A DNA stretch of 55,730 bases from Flavobacteriia bacterium (GTDB taxonomy: Bacteria > Bacteroidota > Bacteroidia > Flavobacteriales > Flavobacteriaceae). How positions within the stretch are numbered: position 1 is the stretch's first letter; each line of letters begins with the position of its first letter. The position numbers and the translations under genes are program-made. Shown one piece after another: positions 51,317-55,730 of this stretch. Below the pieces are notes generated by a model. The model saw only the letters and a list, made by a program, of their open reading frames with translations. It was not told where the DNA came from and ran no database searches. The stretch lies in contig JAABRF010000008.1 in NCBI GenBank assembly GCA_011391075.1, positions 1 through 55,730 on the forward strand. The letters are read 5' to 3'.

Positions 51317-51883
51317 TTACTCAATCAAAACGCCAAACACTTTCAATAAGCCTCCTACTCCATCCAATGAAAATTTAGCTTTTTTCACCTTGTTAATCTG
51401 TGGATCAATGATGTATTGATATGAAGCCCGAAAATCACAACCTTCTAAATTGGTTCGGTCAAAGACGGCCTGATGCAATAGACAATTTTCAAGGATAGAT
51501 CCCATTAAATCGGTTTCCGTAAAATCCACTGCTTCCATTTGACAATTTTTAAAAACTGTTTTTTTTATTTTAAGTTTATAAAAAGAACTATGGTTTAAAT
51601 TACAAGTGTCAAAACTGAAACTCAATCCAAAATCATTGCATTTTTCAAAAGCTAAACCCAGCATTTTGCAATCTTTAAATTGTACTTCCCTGAATGCAGC
51701 ATGGTTGAGTTGAGCCAAACTCAAATCACAATCTATAAAAACACAATCTACAAAAACCCATTCAAAAAAATTGACTTTGGCAAAATCACAATTAACAAAT
51801 GTACAGTTTTCATATTCTCCTTTGGGCAAAGGATTTTCATGGAAGTGAATTCTTTCAAATTTTGTATCGGCTTGAAAAATCAT
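51317..51883 (-). CDS. Pentapeptide-repeat protein
   Basis: 188-residue protein composed mostly of A(D/N)LxX-type pentapeptides (for example FVNCDFAKVNFFEW, FIDCDLSLAQLNHAAF, VDFTETDLMGSILENC, AVFDRTNLEGCDFRAS), which fold as a right-handed beta-helix. The length is like that of Qnr/McbG-type proteins, which protect DNA gyrase, but most family members have no known role. The C-terminal KKAKFSLDGVGGLLKVFGVLIE is usual for this type. A -7-like TATTTTTG lies at 51909-51916 (minus). Single gene; 339 bp of AT-rich sequence with no ORF lies between it and the ABC operon. Confidence 0.85.
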   Translation of the reverse strand: MIFQADTKFERIHFHENPLPKGEYENCTFVNCDFAKVNFFEWVFVDCVFIDCDLSLAQLNHAAFREVQFKDCKMLGLAFEKCNDFGLSFSFDTCNLNHSSFYKLKIKKTVFKNCQMEAVDFTETDLMGSILENCLLHQAVFDRTNLEGCDFRASYQYIIDPQINKVKKAKFSLDGVGGLLKVFGVLIE

Positions 51884-52105
51884 AGGATTTAAAAAATTAA
51901 TTAAACTTCAAAAATACGTTTTTACCTCGATATTTACGAAGGTTTATTAAAAGTCAAAAGATGTTTTATAATTTATTTAAATAAAACTTTTACCATTTGA
52001 GATTAATCCATCTGATTCTGTTTTAAAATGCAATTAAGCTTGCAAAAAAGAAAAATATTCTAAAAAATCTTTCCCTTTCAACACACAAAGGCATGGAAAA
52101 AATCA

Positions 52106-52113
52106 TAAATTTG
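52106..52113 (+). promoter_or_regulatory. Candidate -7 element (TAAATTTG) for uvrA
   Basis: TAAATTTG lies 17 bp before the uvrA ATG. No LexA-type box was recognised nearby. Confidence 0.35.
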
Positions 52114-52130
52114 CCCTCAATCTAAGAACC

Positions 52131-54959
52131 ATGTCCGACAATCAATCCTATATAGAAGTTTACGGTTCCCGCGTCCATAACCTCAAGAATATTGATGTGC
52201 GCATTCCCCATGAAAAATTGGTGGTAATTACCGGTTTGAGTGGAAGCGGCAAATCTTCTTTGGCATTTGACACCATCTATGCCGAAGGTCAAAGACGTTA
52301 TGTAGAGACTTTTTCAGCTTATGCAAGACAATTTTTAGGAGGCCTCGAAAGACCCGATGTCGATAAAATTGATGGACTCAGTCCTGTGATATCCATTGAA
52401 CAGAAAACTACCAATAAAAGTCCCCGATCTACCGTAGGTACCATCACCGAAATTTACGATTTTCTCCGATTACTCTTCGCTCGTGTAGGAGAAGCCTATT
52501 CCTACAATACCGGAGAAAAGATGGTACAATACAATCCTGAACAAATCAAGGATCTCATTTTCCAAACGTATCAAGGAAAGAAAATATATTTGATGGCTCC
52601 GGTCATCAAATCGCGTAAAGGTCATTACAAGGAACTCTTTGAAAGTATTGCCAAACAGGGTTTTGTCAGAGTTTTTGTAGATGGAGAACTCCTAGAAATC
52701 ACCAAAGGCATGATGCTGGATCGTTACAAAATCCACGATATTTCGATCGTTATTGACCGTATGGAAGTGGATGAAAAAGCTGCTAAACGCTTGCAGGAAA
52801 GTATTCAGACGGCTTTATACCACGGAGAAAAGGTGATGCAAGTCATCGAATCAGAACACCCTGAATCCTTGCGGTATTTCAGCAGCAACCTCATGTGTCC
52901 CACTACCGGTATTGCCTATCCCAATCCTGAACCCAATACGTTTTCGTTCAATTCACCCAAAGGAGCTTGCCCGCATTGCAATGGACTAGGGTATGTAAAT
53001 GAAGTCAGTTTACTCAAAGTAATTCCCGACCCCAAGATTTCAATCAAAAAAGGAGGAATTATTCCATTGGGCGAACAAGAAAATTCTTGGATATTCAAGC
53101 AATTACAAATCATTGCCGAAAGATATAAATTCAAACTCACCGATCCCATCGAAGAAATTCCTCAAGTAGCCATGGATATTATTTTACATGGAGGCCAAGA
53201 GAAATTTGATGTCAAATCGGAAGTCATGGGCATTACTAAAAATTACGCCATCGACTTTGAAGGTATTATCGCATTTATCGAAAGCCAATTCAACAACAAT
53301 GAATCTTCTACAATCAAACGTTGGGCTGGCGGATTTATGGATGAAAAGGATTGCGAAGTTTGCCACAGTACGCGTCTGAAAATCGAATCCATTCATTACA
53401 AAATTCACGACAAGAACATAGCTGAGCTTTCAAAAATGGATATTTCCGAATTGGCCGACTGGTTCCAACACATCGATCAAAACCTTTCGGACAAACAAAA
53501 CATCATTGCGCAAGAAATTCTGAAAGAAATCAGAACCCGTATTCAGTTTTTATTGGATGTTGGATTGGATTATTTGAGTTTGGGACGCAGTTCCAAATCA
53601 CTTTCTGGAGGTGAAGCCCAACGCATCAGATTGGCAACTCAAATCGGGTCACAGTTGGTAGGCGTACTATATATTTTGGACGAACCCAGTATTGGATTAC
53701 ACCAAAGAGACAACCAACGTTTGATTGATTCACTTCAAAAATTAAGAGATGTTGGCAATTCTGTATTGGTAGTCGAACACGACAAAGACATGATCATGCA
53801 CGCCGATTATGTCTTGGACATTGGTCCTGGAGCAGGCAAGCACGGTGGCGAAATTGTCAGTGAAGGCACTTATCAAGAATTGCTTACTCACGATACCTTA
53901 ACTGCCGATTACCTCACCGGTAGACGCAAAATCGAGGTACCTCAAACCCGTAGAAAAGGAAATGGCAACAAACTCATTCTGAAAGGTGCCAAGGGAAATA
54001 ATTTGAAAAACGTAAACTTGGAAATTCCTTTGGGTACGATGGTTTGCGTCACGGGTGTTTCGGGTAGCGGAAAATCTACTTTAATCAATGAAACCCTTTT
54101 CCCCATTCTCAACCAATATATATACCGCGGTGTAAAAGAACCCATGCCTTATGATAGTATCAAAGGACTAGAACATATAGACAAAGTCATTGACATCGAC
54201 CAATCACCCATAGGCAGAACACCTCGTTCCAATCCGGCTACTTATACCGGAGTATTTACCGAAATTAGAGACTTGTATGCCATGACACCTGAAGCCAAAA
54301 TCAGAGGCTATAAACCAGGTCGGTTTTCCTTCAATGTCAAAGGCGGACGTTGCGAAACCTGTGAAGGAGCCGGCGTTAAAGTAATCGAAATGAATTTTCT
54401 ACCCGATGTGGAAGTCATCTGTGAAACCTGTCAAGGAAAACGTTTCAATCGAGAGACCTTGGAAATAAGATATAAAGGCAAATCCATCAGTGATGTCATG
54501 AACATGACCATTGAAGAAGCAGTGCCTTTTTTTGAAAATTTTCCTAAAATTCATCGCAAACTCCAAACGCTCCACGATGTAGGATTGGATTACATCTCCT
54601 TGGGACAATCTTCTACTACCTTGAGTGGTGGAGAAGCGCAACGCATCAAATTGGCAACAGAATTATCCAAAAAAGCCACTGGAAACACCATCTATATTTT
54701 GGATGAACCCACTACAGGTTTACATTTTGAAGACATCAAAGTTCTGATGGAAGTCTTGGACAAATTGGTAGATAAAGGAAATACCGTTTTAATCATCGAA
54801 CACAATATGGACGTTATCAAACTCGCCGATCACATCATCGATATAGGTAAAGAAGGCGGTAAAGGAGGTGGAAATATCCTTTGTACCGGAACTCCTGAAA
54901 AAATTGCCAATTGTAAAGAGAGTTATACTGCAACATTTTTGAAAGCTGAGCTTCAATAA
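52131..54959 (+). CDS. uvrA: Excinuclease ABC subunit A
   Basis: 942-residue DNA damage recognition ATPase of nucleotide-excision repair. Both ABC modules are complete: Walker A GLSGSGKSSL near residue 35 and GVSGSGKSTL near 643, signatures LSGGEAQRIRLATQIG and LSGGEAQRIKLATELS, Walker B boxes VLYILDEPSIGLH and TIYILDEPTTGLH. Zinc-binding Cys groups are seen in CPTTGIAYPNPEPNTFSFNSPKGACPHCNG, CEVCHSTRLK and CETCEGAG ... CETCQGKRF. Length is normal. It acts with UvrB and UvrC, which are not in this window. Codon use is regular (higher GC than neighbours in places). Confidence 0.98.
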   Translation: MSDNQSYIEVYGSRVHNLKNIDVRIPHEKLVVITGLSGSGKSSLAFDTIYAEGQRRYVETFSAYARQFLGGLERPDVDKIDGLSPVISIEQKTTNKSPRSTVGTITEIYDFLRLLFARVGEAYSYNTGEKMVQYNPEQIKDLIFQTYQGKKIYLMAPVIKSRKGHYKELFESIAKQGFVRVFVDGELLEITKGMMLDRYKIHDISIVIDRMEVDEKAAKRLQESIQTALYHGEKVMQVIESEHPESLRYFSSNLMCPTTGIAYPNPEPNTFSFNSPKGACPHCNGLGYVNEVSLLKVIPDPKISIKKGGIIPLGEQENSWIFKQLQIIAERYKFKLTDPIEEIPQVAMDIILHGGQEKFDVKSEVMGITKNYAIDFEGIIAFIESQFNNNESSTIKRWAGGFMDEKDCEVCHSTRLKIESIHYKIHDKNIAELSKMDISELADWFQHIDQNLSDKQNIIAQEILKEIRTRIQFLLDVGLDYLSLGRSSKSLSGGEAQRIRLATQIGSQLVGVLYILDEPSIGLHQRDNQRLIDSLQKLRDVGNSVLVVEHDKDMIMHADYVLDIGPGAGKHGGEIVSEGTYQELLTHDTLTADYLTGRRKIEVPQTRRKGNGNKLILKGAKGNNLKNVNLEIPLGTMVCVTGVSGSGKSTLINETLFPILNQYIYRGVKEPMPYDSIKGLEHIDKVIDIDQSPIGRTPRSNPATYTGVFTEIRDLYAMTPEAKIRGYKPGRFSFNVKGGRCETCEGAGVKVIEMNFLPDVEVICETCQGKRFNRETLEIRYKGKSISDVMNMTIEEAVPFFENFPKIHRKLQTLHDVGLDYISLGQSSTTLSGGEAQRIKLATELSKKATGNTIYILDEPTTGLHFEDIKVLMEVLDKLVDKGNTVLIIEHNMDVIKLADHIIDIGKEGGKGGGNILCTGTPEKIANCKESYTATFLKAELQ

Positions 54960-55126
54960 AACATTTCAAAAATTGATAAAAAACATTTTTGGAACAAATT
55001 ACCTCCTATTTTTTACCCATTTTTATTCAAAAATGATTAATAACATATTTACATATATTATGTTATTTTATTGTATATAATTAAATTTATTAATGTATTT
55101 ATATTGATTAATTTAATATATTTCAA

Positions 55127-55134
55127 TATATTTG
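55127..55134 (+). promoter_or_regulatory. Candidate -7 element (TATATTTG) for the 47-aa ORF
   Basis: TATATTTG with a TTG 20 bases upstream (55104-55106), consistent with a Bacteroidota -33/-7 promoter. It predicts a leader of about 190 bases before the ATG at 55335, long enough for regulatory RNA structure. Confidence 0.5.
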
Positions 55135-55135
55135 T

Positions 55136-55312
55136 ATTGCTTTAAGCAATTCTCCTAGATTAAAATTTTAAAGATTTATTGTAAAATAAAAAATGTATCT
55201 CAAATGGTGCATTACATTTTTACATCCAATATTTAAGTTAAAAAGTGAAAAGTGGAATCCGGAAACCACTTTAAAAACTAAGAGGAAGAAACCGAAAATC
55301 CCTAAGAGTAGG
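55136..55312 (+). promoter_or_regulatory. Structured leader with shared motif, copy 2
   Basis: The gene-free stretch 54960-55334 holds, besides the promoter, a near-palindrome ATTGCTT-T-AAGCAAT (55136-55150), a hairpin AAAGTGG/CCACTTT (about 55248-55272, loop of ten) and the motif AAGAGGAAG..CCGAAAATC..AAGAGTAGG at 55280-55312. The motif ends 22 bases before the ATG at 55335 and matches the copy at 11482-11511. The region thus looks like a 5' RNA regulator. Confidence 0.5.
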
Positions 55313-55334
55313 TTCATTTAAACATCATAATGTT

Positions 55335-55478
55335 ATGAGTAATTCAGGCGAAGATTTATTAAAAATGCTAATCAAAGGAGCTTGGTGGGTTGTAAAACTC
55401 ATTCCGGGAATTATTAAAGGCATTTACAAAGGCATCAAGTCCATGGCAGGCAGTTCTCAAGCAAAAACTGATCTTTAA
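55335..55478 (+). CDS. 47-residue amphipathic small protein
   Basis: Short ORF: begins MSNSGEDLLKMLIKGAWWVV, continues KLIPGIIKGIYKGIKSMAG and ends SSQAKTDL. One hydrophobic/amphipathic helix (LIKGAWWVVKLIPGIIKGIYKGIKSM) with regularly placed Lys and Gly suggests a membrane-binding peptide without cleavable signal. It has a long leader with a promoter and the leader motif also found before the gene at 11535, which supports expression. I know no family. Alternative: a non-coding RNA region that happens to be open. An ATG at 55330 is out of frame and stops at once. Confidence 0.6.
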   Translation: MSNSGEDLLKMLIKGAWWVVKLIPGIIKGIYKGIKSMAGSSQAKTDL

Positions 55479-55617
55479 TTTCTGCCCTTTTCATATTTGC
55501 CTTCTTATTAAAATGTAATTACTTAGATTTCTTAATCTTTTTAATTTATTGAGATTTTCAAATTTCTTTAAATTATTATAAGAAATTGAAACCATAACTT
55601 AAATAACAGATAAATAT

Positions 55618-55730
55618 ATGAGAAAATTACTATTACTTCAGCTTATTGTATTGGGTTCACTTTTTATAACCCAAAACACTTGGAGCCAAATCAATTTAGA
55701 TCAAAATTTAGTCTTGCATTACAATTTTGA
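55618..55730 (+). CDS. 5' end of a secreted protein, possibly LamG-like
   Basis: The partial ORF reads MRKLLLLQLIVLGSLFITQNTWSQ, a signal peptide, then INLDQNLVLHYNF, and runs off the window. The LVLHYNF start resembles LamG/concanavalin-type domains (HYxF followed by a DG turn), which are common in flavobacterial secreted proteins, but only 37 residues are visible, so this is tentative. No -7-like element is seen directly upstream. Confidence 0.5.
   Translation, partial: MRKLLLLQLIVLGSLFITQNTWSQINLDQNLVLHYNF

Noticed and set aside
55250-55270. Sigma-54 site upstream of the second leader motif
   Set aside because: Only TGG at -24 is present; the -12 element reads AACCA, so there is no sigma-54 match.
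1-55730. tRNA, rRNA, IS elements or prophage genes
   Set aside because: No cloverleaf, rRNA segment, transposase or integrase was recognised on either strand.

Overview
The window reads as a chromosomal segment of a low-GC Bacteroidota, most likely class Flavobacteriia. The support is: very AT-rich DNA, almost no Shine-Dalgarno sequences, TAnnTTTG-type -7 elements upstream of genes, Bacteroidota families (DUF2853, short PspC proteins, OprO/P-type porin, CarboxypepD_reg plus TonB-plug modules, Bacteroidota-type LRR proteins), and the order of a flavobacterial beta-oxidation operon (marR, HCDH-ECH fusion, thiolase, long acyl-CoA dehydrogenase). No rRNA, tRNA, phage, IS element or CRISPR array was recognised. 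It looks like core chromosome with some surface/secreted accessory genes.

Layout. 0-6.2 kb: HAD phosphatase, a glycosyltransferase/flippase pair, an acyltransferase and a deacetylase-like protein (surface glycan work), then radC. 6.3-9.4 kb: a two-gene Trk/Ktr potassium uptake system and a DUF202 membrane protein. 9.4-12.3 kb: carbonic anhydrase, a porin, and a secreted repeat protein behind a sigma-54-like promoter. 12.3-17.6 kb: wecB, a lipoprotein-type peptide deformylase, dnaK (with a second sigma-54-like promoter), a DUF2853 protein and yaaA. 17.7-24.2 kb: a fatty-acid beta-oxidation operon read leftward from a MarR regulator with candidate operators. 24.4-30.9 kb: a giant alpha-2-macroglobulin-like protein with an embedded SusC-type carboxypeptidase-regulatory/TonB-plug module and a thioester CNEQ motif; upstream lies an uninterrupted array of 21-bp repeats and a perfect 40-bp palindrome. 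30.9-37.1 kb: putative zincin, PspC, a two-TM K+ channel with RCK domains, a RmlD-like reductase, an AGCS amino-acid:cation symporter and a helix-hairpin-helix membrane protein. 37.3-39.6 kb: two paralogous acyl-CoA dehydrogenases. 39.7-46.5 kb: two tandem paralogous LRR proteins, PPK2, and a sigma-54 activator without a DNA-binding domain. 46.6-51 kb: a DUF4140/DUF4139 secreted protein that also carries a SusC-type module, and a Nat-type ABC exporter. 51.3-55.7 kb: pentapeptide-repeat protein, uvrA, a 47-aa amphipathic small protein behind a leader motif shared with the 11.5-kb gene, and the 5' end of a secreted protein.

The most noteworthy items are the A2M/plug fusion with its 21-bp phased upstream array, the reuse of the same SusC-type module in an unrelated DUF4139 protein, a leader motif at two distant loci at nearly the same distance from the start codon, sigma-54-like promoters at dnaK and at the 11.5-kb gene together with a sigma-54 activator in the same window, and an apparently exported peptide deformylase. 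Family calls come from reading motifs; no database search was run.
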